Of a DNA stretch of 64,000 nt, positions 1 to 8,726 are shown piece by piece. The first letter of the stretch is position 1. The number at the start of each line of letters is the position of its first letter. Made by a program: the position numbers and the translations under genes. Source of the DNA: a gamma proteobacterium symbiont of Stewartia floridana. GTDB taxonomy: Bacteria; Pseudomonadota; Gammaproteobacteria; Chromatiales; Chromatiaceae. The stretch is taken from the NCBI GenBank assembly GCA_003676145.1, contig NAUB01000022.1, forward strand, positions 124,001-188,000. Direction: 5' to 3'. Below the pieces are notes generated by a model. It saw only the letters and a list, made by a program, of their open reading frames with translations, was not told the DNA's origin and made no database searches.

Positions 1-581
1 ATATCGGGACGGGACCAGGCATCCTGGGCCGGCGACAGGTCATCGGTATTGGTCTCGCCGGTAACCTTGAATACGGTAAGCTTGATCTCTTCCGGTACAT
101 CAGGCTTGCGCTTGAACCACTCCGCCTCCGCCCAGGAGTTCATCACCGCCTTGGCGTTGGCATTACCCGCGTCCGCCTTCTCCTTTACGTCGTGGAAGGC
201 ATCGAACATCAGCAGGGTATACTTCAGTTGCTCGGCGGCCAGTTCGCCCAGCTCCGCATCGTCCATCAGTTCGATCAATGGCTGGATGTTGTAGCCACCC
301 AGCATGGTGCCCAACAGCTCCACTGCCTTGGCCTTGTCCACCAGTGGGCTTGCTGCCTCACCCTTGGCCACGGCCGCCAGGAAACCCGCTTTCACGTAAG
401 CCGCATCGTCAACACCGGGTGGCACCCGGTTGGTCAGCAGATCGAGCAGGGTCTCCTCCTCTCCCGCCGGTGGGCTCTTCAACAGTTCAACCAGATCGGC
501 GACCTGCTGTGCATTCAGGGGCAGCGGGGGGATACCTTGTTCGGCACGTTCTGCAACATGTTGACGGTAGGCTTCGAGCAT
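1..581 (-). CDS. acnB: Aconitate hydratase B, N-terminal part (gene runs off the left edge)
   Basis: Bifunctional TCA-cycle enzyme that isomerises citrate to isocitrate in the cytoplasm through a 4Fe-4S cluster. Only the first 193 codons are present. They read MLEAYRQHVAERAEQGI and continue with VADLVELLKSPPAGEEE, LLDLLTNRVPPGV, ELLGTMLGGYNIQPLIE and FKVTGETNTDDLSPA, which match the N-terminal HEAT-like and swivel domains of AcnB closely. The ATG at 581 is preceded by a GAGAGAG ribosome site. The cluster ligands and the catalytic domains lie outside the window. The gene is transcribed away from the LysR gene that starts at 863. Family assignment is very secure. Confidence 0.95.
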   Translation of the reverse strand, partial: MLEAYRQHVAERAEQGIPPLPLNAQQVADLVELLKSPPAGEEETLLDLLTNRVPPGVDDAAYVKAGFLAAVAKGEAASPLVDKAKAVELLGTMLGGYNIQPLIELMDDAELGELAAEQLKYTLLMFDAFHDVKEKADAGNANAKAVMNSWAEAEWFKRKPDVPEEIKLTVFKVTGETNTDDLSPAQDAWSRPD

Positions 582-862
582 ACTCTCTCTCCTCGGTTCG
601 GGGATCAACGGCCATTCATGCCCGTTGTCCGATGGTGATCGTTCCGGTTCGCCAACCGGATAATGGTGGGCACGATATCAGACCATCTAACATACGTATA
701 ATTGATTGTTCGCATGTATTGTATAAATATTTTGCATGCTATAATTCTCTTATGCCCTCTTAGCCATAGGATTTTGCAGTTGGATATCCCTGCCCTCACC
801 CATCGGTGTGACGCCATACAAGGGGTCTCATTCGATGATTGGATCGTCTGGAAAGAGCCTTT
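582..862. promoter_or_regulatory. Divergent acnB / lysR intergenic region
   Basis: This 281-base AT-rich spacer lies between divergent acnB and the LysR gene. On the plus strand it holds a TATAAT at 740-745, with TTGTAT at 719-724 as a possible -35 box (15-base spacer, short). The segment 712-740 is flanked by GCATG and CATGC arms, which could be a LysR-type dyad. Divergent placement makes control of acnB by the LysR protein possible, but nothing in the sequence proves it. Confidence 0.35.
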
Positions 863-1744
863 ATGGACCTGTTATTGATGCGTTCTCTGGTGGCGATTGC
901 CGATACCGGCTCGATCACCGAAGCGGCGGATCGGATCGGCCTCACCCAGCCGGCCCTCTCCCGCCGTTTGCAACAGCTGGAGGACTATTTTGGCGCAGAG
1001 CTGTTCTCCCGTGGTCGTAAAGGGGTACAGCTGACCGAGATCGGCCGTCTGGTGGAGAGCGAGGCCCGCATCCTGATTGCCCGATACGATCATCTGCGGG
1101 ACCAGGTCAGAGCCCATCAGGGCCTTGAAGGGGGCACGGTGAGAATCGGCGGGGGTGCCACCGCTGTCTCATTTCTCCTGCCAAAAGCGATCGCCACCTT
1201 TCAGGGCAGCCATCCGGCCGTTAAGTTTCAGTTGAAAGAGGCCGGCAGTAATGAGGTGGCCGAGGATGTGATCAATGGCCGCCTGGAACTGGGACTGGTG
1301 ACCATGCCGGTGAAAAACCGGGAACTCAAAGTCTGGCCTCTGCTCACCGACCGGATCGTGCTGGTCGGACCGAAACAACACCCACTGGCGAAAAAGCGCC
1401 GCATCAGTGCCAGCGCATTGGATGGCATCTCTTTTGTCGGCTTTGAAGCGGATACCGCAGTTCGCCAGATCATCGATGCCACACTGCGGGATGCGGGCGT
1501 GACCATGAATGTGGTGATGGAGCTTCGTTCGATCCCCGCCATCCTGAGGATGGTGGCCACCACTGGCAATCTGGCCTTCGTCAGTCAGCTCGGGGTGGAC
1601 AGCCTGGAGGATGTAGCTGAGATCGAGGTCAGGGATTTTAAAGTCGAGAGAGAGCTGGCGGTGATCGCCCGGCGTGGCAGCACCCTCTCACCGGCAGCTC
1701 AGGCTTTTGCCGATCTGTTGCGGGAAGCGGTGGTTAAGGGGTAG
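863..1744 (+). CDS. LysR-family transcriptional regulator
   Basis: DNA-binding regulator of 293 residues, the usual length for the family. Residues 1-60 carry the winged helix-turn-helix (MDLLLMRSLVAIADTGS, AADRIGLTQPALSRRLQQLE). The rest is the periplasmic-binding-protein-like effector domain starting near GGTVRIGGGATAVSFLLP. I chose the ATG at 863, which has GGAAAGAG at 850-857, over an in-frame TTG at 839 because the HTH starts immediately after it. The gene is divergent from acnB. The inducer and targets are unknown. It could regulate acnB, or it could control only itself or the guanidine genes that end just beyond it. Confidence 0.88.
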   Translation: MDLLLMRSLVAIADTGSITEAADRIGLTQPALSRRLQQLEDYFGAELFSRGRKGVQLTEIGRLVESEARILIARYDHLRDQVRAHQGLEGGTVRIGGGATAVSFLLPKAIATFQGSHPAVKFQLKEAGSNEVAEDVINGRLELGLVTMPVKNRELKVWPLLTDRIVLVGPKQHPLAKKRRISASALDGISFVGFEADTAVRQIIDATLRDAGVTMNVVMELRSIPAILRMVATTGNLAFVSQLGVDSLEDVAEIEVRDFKVERELAVIARRGSTLSPAAQAFADLLREAVVKG

Positions 1745-1764
1745 CTGTTGTTTGGTGTTGATTA

Positions 1765-1810
1765 TCAGCCGCAAATGAACGCTAAGCACCGCAAATTCTC
1801 GCTAATCGAT
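1765..1810. repeat. Fragment of a dispersed GCGAATNAACGC-type repeat
   Basis: The short stretch around 1770-1806 (CCGCAAATGAACGC, then CACCGCAAATTCTCGC) resembles the arms of the inverted repeat at 63468-63620. It sits in the gap between the LysR gene and the end of the allophanate hydrolase gene. It looks like a degenerate copy of a genome-wide intergenic repeat. The similarity was judged by eye. Confidence 0.4.
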
Positions 1811-1829
1811 CCTTGTTGGATAACTTGTC

Positions 1830-3644
1830 TTAGGGCCTGTTCAGATAAGCCTTCCATCCGCCAAAACCGGTAATCTCTTCTGCCTTGGAAATTGCATAAG
1901 GTTCACAGATGAAACCGCTGGCCTCGCTGCCATCGGCAAGTTGCAACTTACCAATGCCGAGTGGCGATGGAATGGCTGCAACGAAACTGCCAAACTGACT
2001 CTGCGGCATCGACCAGACTTCGACTTCAACCGCTGCACCCTCGACTTCATCCAGTATCAATCCCGGTCTTGCGGGTGGTCCACCCGGTAAGGCGTACATT
2101 CTGTAGATCGGGGCTGTTTCAGTTTTCGCTTTAAGTGTGGCGCCACGTTCGGTTAGTTGCCAGTTGAGTGGCAGACCTTGCAGATGGGCACCACAGACTA
2201 CAACGTCGATCTCACTGTGATCACCCACGGCTGGCTGTGATGCGGATTGTAGCTCGTACTGGGAGGCACCGAGATTCAACTCAAACTGCCGGTGAATCCG
2301 TTTTGCAATCGAGAGCAGGACCCGGTCGGTAAAGGCATCACCGACCAGGGTGATACCGAAAGGCAGACCGGAAGCTGTCATCTGCGTCGGCACGGCCACC
2401 GAAGCCAGATCCAGCAGATTCATGAAGTTGGTGTAGTAACCCAACTGACTGTTTCGCAGAATCGGCTCTTCCAGCATCTGCTCGATGGTGAAACAGGTGC
2501 CTGCGGTGGGTGTCAGCAGACAGTCGACCGCAGCCAGTTGTCGATCACAGACCGCCTTCAACCCGCTCAATCGGTATTGCGCTTTGAACAGGCTGCTGGC
2601 CTGCAGAGACTTACCGGGTTCGATGATCTCCCGCACCACCGGGTAGAGGGCTTGCGGATTGTCATCGATCAAAGGCTGGGTTGCCAGATAACGCTCTGCC
2701 ACCCAGGGTCCTTCATAGAGCAGTCTGGCCGCTTCGGCAAAGGGCTGATAATCAATCTCGACAAACTCAATCCCATCTGTTTCGAGTTGCTTGAGGGTAT
2801 CCCGGTAAGCCTGTTGATAGGCCTGATCACCGAAGAAGTTCAACTGCTGGTCTGGGATGACACCAATCTTCAGCGGCCCTTGTCGCTCGCCGTATTGCCG
2901 CTGTTGATTCTGAAACGGATTGTTGCGGCTGTATTCGTCATCCGCATCATAGGCTTCGGCCACCGACAGCACCAGATTCGCATCGTCGCTGTCGCAGGTG
3001 AAGACGGTGATGCAATCCAGACTTCGGCAGGCAGGGACCAGGCCTTTGGTGGACAGCAGGCCCCGGCTTGGTTTCAATCCGATCAGGTTGTTGAAACAGG
3101 CTGGCACCCGCCCCGATCCGGCGGTATCTGTCCCCAGACTGAAGCTGGCCAGTCCCAGTGCGACCGACACGGCGGAACCGGAACTGGAGCCACCGCTGAT
3201 ATAGTCCGGCTCAAAAGCGTTTCTGCAGGCACCCCAGGGAGAGCGGGTGCCATTCAGACCGGTGGCAAACTGATCCAGATTGGTTTTACCCACCGGGATG
3301 GCACCAGCGGCAATCAATCGCTCAACAACCGTTGCGGATGCTGTCGGGGTATAGGCAAACTCGATACAGGCCGCTGTGGTCGGGATCTCGTTGAGATCAA
3401 TATTGTCTTTGATGGCGAAGGGAATGCCCCATAAAGGGAAGCGCGCCAGATCGAGCTGTTGCAATCGATCGAGATAGTGAGCCTGCTCCGCTTCACTGAG
3501 CAGATGAATCCAGATGTTGTAATCCTCATACTCCAAGGCCCGCTTACGAATCGTCTGCATCACCTGCTCAGGGGTCAGCCTGCCGCCAAGATAGGCACTG
3601 CGTAGTGCCGAGATGGTCATTTCAAAGGGAAAGGTTGTTGTCAT
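1830..3644 (-). CDS. atzF: Allophanate hydrolase
   Basis: Hydrolyses allophanate to two ammonia and two CO2; here it is the last step of guanidine breakdown. The 604 residues contain an N-terminal amidase-signature domain with Ser-cisSer-Lys residues: Lys79 in FAIKDNID, cis-Ser153 in GGSSSGSAVS and nucleophile Ser177 in GTDTAGSGRVPA. The 24-residue spacing between the two serines matches known AtzF enzymes. A C-terminal domain (from about residue 475, CGAHLQGLPLNWQL) matches the extra domain found in AtzF/DUR1-type hydrolases and absent from plain amidases. The gene starts 3 bases after the carboxylase stop, so the two are almost certainly co-translated. Last gene of the operon. Confidence 0.95.
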   Translation of the reverse strand: MTTTFPFEMTISALRSAYLGGRLTPEQVMQTIRKRALEYEDYNIWIHLLSEAEQAHYLDRLQQLDLARFPLWGIPFAIKDNIDLNEIPTTAACIEFAYTPTASATVVERLIAAGAIPVGKTNLDQFATGLNGTRSPWGACRNAFEPDYISGGSSSGSAVSVALGLASFSLGTDTAGSGRVPACFNNLIGLKPSRGLLSTKGLVPACRSLDCITVFTCDSDDANLVLSVAEAYDADDEYSRNNPFQNQQRQYGERQGPLKIGVIPDQQLNFFGDQAYQQAYRDTLKQLETDGIEFVEIDYQPFAEAARLLYEGPWVAERYLATQPLIDDNPQALYPVVREIIEPGKSLQASSLFKAQYRLSGLKAVCDRQLAAVDCLLTPTAGTCFTIEQMLEEPILRNSQLGYYTNFMNLLDLASVAVPTQMTASGLPFGITLVGDAFTDRVLLSIAKRIHRQFELNLGASQYELQSASQPAVGDHSEIDVVVCGAHLQGLPLNWQLTERGATLKAKTETAPIYRMYALPGGPPARPGLILDEVEGAAVEVEVWSMPQSQFGSFVAAIPSPLGIGKLQLADGSEASGFICEPYAISKAEEITGFGGWKAYLNRP

Positions 3645-3647
3645 GAC

Positions 3648-6600
3648 CTAAGCCTCCTGCAGCACGACCAAGGCCTGCCCTGCTCCAACTCGTTGACCAT
3701 TTTCCAGCAACAGATGGGTAACCTTGCTGTCGGCCGAGGCATAGACCGGAATCTCCATCTTCATCGACTCCAGAATCATCAGGCAATCACCCGCTTTCAC
3801 CTGTTGTCCAACCTCTACCTCCGTCTGCCAGACACTGCCGCTGATCGGACTGTCGATCACCAGACTCTCTTCAGGCCAACTCCGTTCTGTCTTCTCTTCA
3901 GTCTGTTCGTTGACTTCAAAGTTGAACTGGCCATCCGCATGCCATTGGGCGAGCTCGTCTTCGAAGGCCTGCTGTCGCTGTTTGCGGAAGGCTTCGATCT
4001 CATCCTGCTTTGAATCGATGAACGCCTGGTATTCAGTCAGACTGAACTGACTCTCTTCGATTTTGATCGGATAGCGACCCTGGGGAAAGTCTTTGCGAAT
4101 GGTGGCCAGCTCATCCTGGGAGACTTCATAGAAACGTATCTGATCAAAGAATCTCAGCAGCCAGGGTTTTTCAAAGGCCGCTGTCTGTTTGTAACGGTTC
4201 CACATCTGCAGGGTACGCCCGACGAACTGATAACCTCCCGGCCCTTCCATGCCATAGACACAGAGATAGGAGCCGCCGATACCCACCGAATTCTCCGCAG
4301 TCCAGGTTCTGGCCGGATTGTATTTGGTGGTCACCAACCGATGACGGGGATCCACCGGCGTGGCGACAGGCGCACCGAGATAGACGTCGCCCAATCCCAT
4401 CACCAGGTAGGAGGCGTCAAACACAATCTGTTTCACATCATCGATGCTTTGCAGCCCGTTGATGCGTCGAATGAACTCCAGATTACTGGGACACCAGGGT
4501 GCGTTCTTACGCACCGACTGATCATATTTTTCAATCGCTTTATGACAGGCTTCGTCATCCCATGAGAGCGGGATATGCACAATCCTCGAAGGCACATGGA
4601 GTTGATCGATCTGACTGGCCAGTGCGTGCTCCGCCGCCTTCAGATGCTGCAGCAGTTTACGATGAGTGAGTCGCTGGGCATCAAAGTGGATCTGCAGTGA
4701 GCGGATTCCGGGAGTTAATTCCTGCAATCCATTGAGGGGGTGTTGCTGCAACCACTGCATCAACGCATGGGCACGAAATCGCAGTGAGATATCCAGCACC
4801 TGTTCGCCATACTCCACCAGCATGAAGTGATCGCCGGCAAGACGATAGAGCACCTCGACACCATACTCATCACTCTCGAGCCGCCCCACAACAGGGGCGG
4901 TGATCTCGCAAGGTTGGGATTGATCCGCCAGGGGTTTCATCTGCACAACCGCTTCGATTTGATTCCGCTCCAGTCTGACGGCTGTTTCAAGATCCACCGG
5001 TACAAAGCTGACTTTGTCACCAGCCCGCAGCTGCCCCAACTTCCACAGATCGGCCTGGATCACGGTTGCAGGACAGACAAATCCACCCAGAGAGGGACCG
5101 TCCGGTCCGAGTATCACCGGCATGTCACCGGTAAAATCCACGGTTCCGAAGGCGTAGGCATTGTCGTGAATATTCGAGGGATGGAGCCCCGCCTCCCCAC
5201 CATCCTTACGCGCCCACTCTGGCTTGGGCCCGATCAGACGGATTCCGGTGCGGCTGGAGTTGTAGTGGACTTCCCACTGGTGTGAAAAGAATTTATCGAT
5301 ATCCGGTTGTGTGAAAAAATCGGGTGCCCCGTGAGGACCGTAGATCACTCGAAGCTGCCACTCATGGGTAATCTGAGGCCTGGCATCTTCTGTTACTGTT
5401 TCCCGGCCGGTCAGATTGTCGGAAGGGGAAATTCTCAACACATCCCCAGCCCGTAGAGCCCGACCGTTGTGGCCACCGAACTGTCCCAGGGTGAAAGTCG
5501 ATTTGGAACCCAGATAGTCCGGGCAGTCGATGCCGCCACTGACCGCCAGATAACTTCGTGCCCCCTGCTGTTTGATTCTGCCCAGGCTGAGTGTCTGCCC
5601 GGCATGAATCTCCACCGCAGTCCACATCGTCAAAGGTTCACCATCGAGATCCGCTTCAATCTCAGCACCTGCCAGAGCAATCCGGCAATCGGTGCTGAAC
5701 ATAAGACTCGGCCCCTGCATGGTGATCTCCATGCCGGCCGCCCCGGCAGGATTGCCAAGCAGCCGATTGGCCAGCTGAAAGGAGTAGTTGTCGAACGGCC
5801 CGGACGGCGGCACACCCACATCCCAATAGCCCGCTCTTGCAGGGTAGTCCTGAATGGTGGTCTGGGTTCCCCCCTGCAACACGTCGATGCGACTTGGGGT
5901 ATAGACAAAGTCATTGAGGTAACGGGTTGTCACATCACCCGCCAGCAATACCGGATCCCGACTCAGCACGGAAAGATAGTCCAGATTGGTCTCACTGCCG
6001 TAGAGTCGGATTGCTGCGAGTGTGGACTGGAGTTTTGCAAACGCTGCACTTCGCTCAGAAGCGTGCACGATCACCTTCGCCAGCATGGGATCGAAATAGG
6101 CAGGCACCTCGACACCCGACTCGATCCAGCGATCTATCCGCACATCCTGATCATCGGGAAAGATCACCTCGGTCAGCAGCCCGGGCGAGGGTTGAAAATC
6201 CCGATAGGGATCTTCCGCATAGAGCCTGACCTGAACCGCATGACCTTTTGCTGAGAGTTGGTCACGTTCACTCTGCAGATCGATCCCATCGCCTGCAGCC
6301 TGTTTGATCATCCACTCCACCAGGTCGATTCCGTAGACCTCCTCCGTCACCCCGTGCTCCACCTGGAGACGGGTGTTGACCTCGAGAAAGTAGAAGTCAT
6401 CCGTATCCGCATCGTAGATGAACTCAACCGTACCTGCATTCCGATAGCAGACGCTGGCGAGCAGGGATTCTGCTGTACGATAGAGTTTCTGACGTATCTC
6501 GTCGGTCAGATTGGGTGCCGGACACTCCTCAACCACCTTCTGATTACGCCGCTGGCTTGAGCAGTCCCGTTCACCGATGGCCAGCGCGCCACCTTTGCCA

Positions 6601-7244
6601 TCACCAAAAACCTGAACTTCAATATGTCTGGCTCTGGCAATAAACTTTTCAATGAATACACCGTCATTGGCGAAGTTGTTGGCACCCAGGCGCTTGACCG
6701 AATCGAAGGCGCTCGTCACCTCTTCAGAAGCATGACACAACTGCATACCGATACCACCACCCCCAGCGGTACTCTTCAGCATCACCGGATAACCGATACG
6801 CTCCGCTGACGTCAGTGCAGATTGGAGATCCTGCAGCAGTTCGGTGCCTGGCGTCAGGGGCACATCCGCCTGCTGTGCCAATTCCCTGGCTTTATGTTTC
6901 AAGCCGAACAGCTCCATCTGTTCCGGAGTTGGTCCGATGAAGACAATGCCTTCCGCTTCACAGCGTCTGACAAACTCGGCATTCTCACTCAGAAAACCGT
7001 AACCGGGGTGTATCGCATCGACACCATTCGCTTTGGCAATGGCGATGATCTTTTGCATATCCAGGTAGGTACCGGCGGCCACACCATCGCCCAGGGTGAA
7101 GGCCTGGTCGGCATGACGAACATGCAGACTATCTGCATCACTCTCTGCATAAACCGCCAGGGACGCAATATCGAGTCTTTGCAGGGTGCGGATAATCCGT
7201 GTTGCGATGGCGCCACGATTGGCGATCAATACTTTGGAAAACAT
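3648..7244 (-). CDS. uca: Biotin-dependent guanidine carboxylase (urea carboxylase family)
   Basis: ATP- and bicarbonate-dependent carboxylase of 1198 residues. Domains in order: biotin carboxylase/ATP-grasp (1-450, starting MFSKVLIANRGAIATRI), a KipA-like carboxyltransferase part (about 455-780, DVLQGGTQTTIQDYPARAGY), a KipI-like part (about 800-1020), a linker, and a biotinyl domain with ESMKMEIPV in which Lys1162 carries biotin. Homologues were long annotated as urea carboxylase, but those accompanied by DUF1989 proteins and ykkC RNAs act on guanidine. A guanidine-II riboswitch ends 12 bases before this ATG, so guanidine is the preferred substrate here. AAGG at 7250-7253 is the ribosome site. 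Urea as a side substrate cannot be excluded. Confidence 0.93.
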   Translation of the reverse strand: MFSKVLIANRGAIATRIIRTLQRLDIASLAVYAESDADSLHVRHADQAFTLGDGVAAGTYLDMQKIIAIAKANGVDAIHPGYGFLSENAEFVRRCEAEGIVFIGPTPEQMELFGLKHKARELAQQADVPLTPGTELLQDLQSALTSAERIGYPVMLKSTAGGGGIGMQLCHASEEVTSAFDSVKRLGANNFANDGVFIEKFIARARHIEVQVFGDGKGGALAIGERDCSSQRRNQKVVEECPAPNLTDEIRQKLYRTAESLLASVCYRNAGTVEFIYDADTDDFYFLEVNTRLQVEHGVTEEVYGIDLVEWMIKQAAGDGIDLQSERDQLSAKGHAVQVRLYAEDPYRDFQPSPGLLTEVIFPDDQDVRIDRWIESGVEVPAYFDPMLAKVIVHASERSAAFAKLQSTLAAIRLYGSETNLDYLSVLSRDPVLLAGDVTTRYLNDFVYTPSRIDVLQGGTQTTIQDYPARAGYWDVGVPPSGPFDNYSFQLANRLLGNPAGAAGMEITMQGPSLMFSTDCRIALAGAEIEADLDGEPLTMWTAVEIHAGQTLSLGRIKQQGARSYLAVSGGIDCPDYLGSKSTFTLGQFGGHNGRALRAGDVLRISPSDNLTGRETVTEDARPQITHEWQLRVIYGPHGAPDFFTQPDIDKFFSHQWEVHYNSSRTGIRLIGPKPEWARKDGGEAGLHPSNIHDNAYAFGTVDFTGDMPVILGPDGPSLGGFVCPATVIQADLWKLGQLRAGDKVSFVPVDLETAVRLERNQIEAVVQMKPLADQSQPCEITAPVVGRLESDEYGVEVLYRLAGDHFMLVEYGEQVLDISLRFRAHALMQWLQQHPLNGLQELTPGIRSLQIHFDAQRLTHRKLLQHLKAAEHALASQIDQLHVPSRIVHIPLSWDDEACHKAIEKYDQSVRKNAPWCPSNLEFIRRINGLQSIDDVKQIVFDASYLVMGLGDVYLGAPVATPVDPRHRLVTTKYNPARTWTAENSVGIGGSYLCVYGMEGPGGYQFVGRTLQMWNRYKQTAAFEKPWLLRFFDQIRFYEVSQDELATIRKDFPQGRYPIKIEESQFSLTEYQAFIDSKQDEIEAFRKQRQQAFEDELAQWHADGQFNFEVNEQTEEKTERSWPEESLVIDSPISGSVWQTEVEVGQQVKAGDCLMILESMKMEIPVYASADSKVTHLLLENGQRVGAGQALVVLQEA

Positions 7245-7255
7245 GCTTACCTTGA

Positions 7256-7304
7256 CCGGGTCGTCCCGGCTAAAAAAAGCGTCATCAGTGGTCGTCCACT
7301 GATG
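7256..7304 (-). promoter_or_regulatory. Guanidine-II (mini-ykkC) riboswitch before the carboxylase gene
   Basis: On the minus strand two hairpins follow each other. P1 (7304-7283) has 9-bp arms CATCAGTGG/CCACTGATG around an ACGA loop. P2 (7269-7256) has arms CCGGG/CCCGG, also around ACGA. Two stem-loops with G/C-closed ACGR tetraloops and a short linker define the mini-ykkC class. The 13-base linker contains seven T's. P2 ends 2 bases before the AAGG ribosome site of the carboxylase gene, so control is probably translational. P1 followed by the T run could also act as an intra-operon terminator. Seen directly: the hairpins and loops. Inferred: ligand and mechanism. Confidence 0.85.
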
Positions 7305-7330
7305 TTTAATACATCAATGCTGCAAACTGC

Positions 7331-7978
7331 TCAGGCGCTACCCCAGATCAGACACTCGATCGGAGTTGGGTTGTAACCGTTACAGGGGTTGTTCAACTGA
7401 GGACAATTTGAAAGCAGCACGATCACATCCATCTCTGCTCTCAGCTCCACATACTTTCCAGGAGCGGAGATGCCGTCCTCGAAGGTCAAGCCACCTTCAG
7501 CGGTGACCGGTACATTCATAAAGAAGTTGATGTTATGGGTGATATCCCGTTTGCTGATGCCATACTCGGGATGTTCCGCCACCGCCAGCATCCAGCTGTC
7601 ACGACAGGCGTGCATGCAACGCTTCTCCAGATCGTAGCGCACCGTATTGCTCTCCGTGGCGCAGGCGCCGCCAAGGGTGTCGTGACGACCACAGGTATCC
7701 GCCACCACTTCCAGCATCACATTATTCTCATTGGAGCGAAGTTTTGAACCGGTCGTCAGATAGACGTTGCCCTGCTCCCTGATGGTATCCATGGCACTGT
7801 AGCGTTCTGCCGGATTATCGGCAGAGTAAAACAGGGTATCCGCCGCCTGGTTACCTTCCAGATCGAGGATACGAAGCGTCTCTCCCGCTTTGAGAATACC
7901 AATGAAATAGTCGCCCGCATCAACCCGGGTGGTTCGGCTCGCCTGCTCCGCCAGCAGTTCTGACTGTTTGATCATCAT
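7331..7978 (-). CDS. cgdA: Carboxyguanidine deiminase subunit A (DUF1989, urea-carboxylase-associated protein 1 type)
   Basis: 215-residue DUF1989 protein. The family works as a CgdAB pair that deiminates carboxyguanidine to allophanate and ammonia, linking the carboxylase to allophanate hydrolase. Conserved features include [20 protein letters not shown] near the N-terminus, [17 protein letters not shown] in the middle and [19 protein letters not shown] at the end, with Cys and His residues suited to metal binding. The first codons are ATG ATG; GGAG of the upstream gene's end serves as ribosome site. It starts directly after the cgdB stop (7979), so the subunits are translationally linked. 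Older names call this a urea amidolyase-associated protein. Which DUF1989 copy is A or B is by order and length. Confidence 0.85.
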   Translation of the reverse strand: MMIKQSELLAEQASRTTRVDAGDYFIGILKAGETLRILDLEGNQAADTLFYSADNPAERYSAMDTIREQGNVYLTTGSKLRSNENNVMLEVVADTCGRHDTLGGACATESNTVRYDLEKRCMHACRDSWMLAVAEHPEYGISKRDITHNINFFMNVPVTAEGGLTFEDGISAPGKYVELRAEMDVIVLLSNCPQLNNPCNGYNPTPIECLIWGSA

Positions 7979-8713
7979 CTACGCTCCAACGCCGATATGA
8001 TAGAGGGCGTTATTCTGAAATCCGCGAGTATTCTCCGCTCTGAAGTGCATGCAGTAGTCATCCTGCTGGACGGCCTGTGCCACACCCAGTTCGATCTGCA
8101 CCCGGCTTTGTGGATAGTCTGCAGATTGGTTCATTGGATGCGGACAGGTGTGCATCAGGACCAAGCTCTCCATCTCAAAGCGCAGCGTCACCTGATCACC
8201 CACCTGGCTGTGGTCTGCGGCCAGTTCCAGGTTACCCTCTTCGTTGACCATCACTTTGCTGAACCAGTTGATGTTGGCGGCAAGGTCTGCGGCACCCAGT
8301 CCATACTTGGCCAGCTCCACCAGAAACGCATCATGACCGTTCTGTTTCCAGTCGTTACGATCGTGCTGATAATCCCTTGCACCCCACCTGTCGGTCACGT
8401 GCGAAGCGTGCGAGTTACCGGACACGGTCTCATGCCAACCCAGGCTGTCTTCGACGATGGAGGCAAAGATGCGCCCCATATCCGAGTAGAGACAATTACC
8501 CCGTGTCAACTTGAAGGTGTGCTGACACTTCAGTGTGTCGGGTGCGTTATAGCGCTCCAGAAGATTTTCCGGATTATAGAAAAGCATAGCCAGATTGGAG
8601 GCGCCGCTCATATCGGTCAGCCGCATGATGCTGCCCCGGCGCATACGCAATGACCAATGTGCACCACTGGGCAGTTCCGTTGTATAGTCAATCGACTTGA
8701 TCATATCGCTCAT
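7979..8713 (-). CDS. cgdB: Carboxyguanidine deiminase subunit B (DUF1989, urea-carboxylase-associated protein 2 type)
   Basis: 244-residue DUF1989 protein, the longer partner of the CgdAB pair. Visible features: LPSGAHWSLRMRRGSIMRLTD, the middle motif DSLGWHETVSGNSHASHV (which replaces the Cys-rich motif of the smaller subunit) and LVLMHTCPHPMNQSADYP near the C-terminus. The start ATG at 8713 follows GGAGAGATCAAT. It lies 13 bases after the ABC ATPase gene and abuts cgdA, so it belongs to the same mRNA. The pair is expected in the cytoplasm, acting on the unstable carboxyguanidine made by the carboxylase. The family pairing is secure; the exact activity is taken from characterised homologues. 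Confidence 0.85.
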   Translation of the reverse strand: MSDMIKSIDYTTELPSGAHWSLRMRRGSIMRLTDMSGASNLAMLFYNPENLLERYNAPDTLKCQHTFKLTRGNCLYSDMGRIFASIVEDSLGWHETVSGNSHASHVTDRWGARDYQHDRNDWKQNGHDAFLVELAKYGLGAADLAANINWFSKVMVNEEGNLELAADHSQVGDQVTLRFEMESLVLMHTCPHPMNQSADYPQSRVQIELGVAQAVQQDDYCMHFRAENTRGFQNNALYHIGVGA

Positions 8714-8726
8714 ATTGATCTCTCCA

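Noticed and set aside
49..638. Plus-strand open frames over the first 600 bases
   Set aside because: They are antisense to acnB, whose minus-strand translation matches the known family residue by residue.
2292..3434. A 380-residue plus-strand frame
   Set aside because: It is antisense to allophanate hydrolase, has no ribosome site and shows a shadow-like composition rich in Gln, His and Arg.
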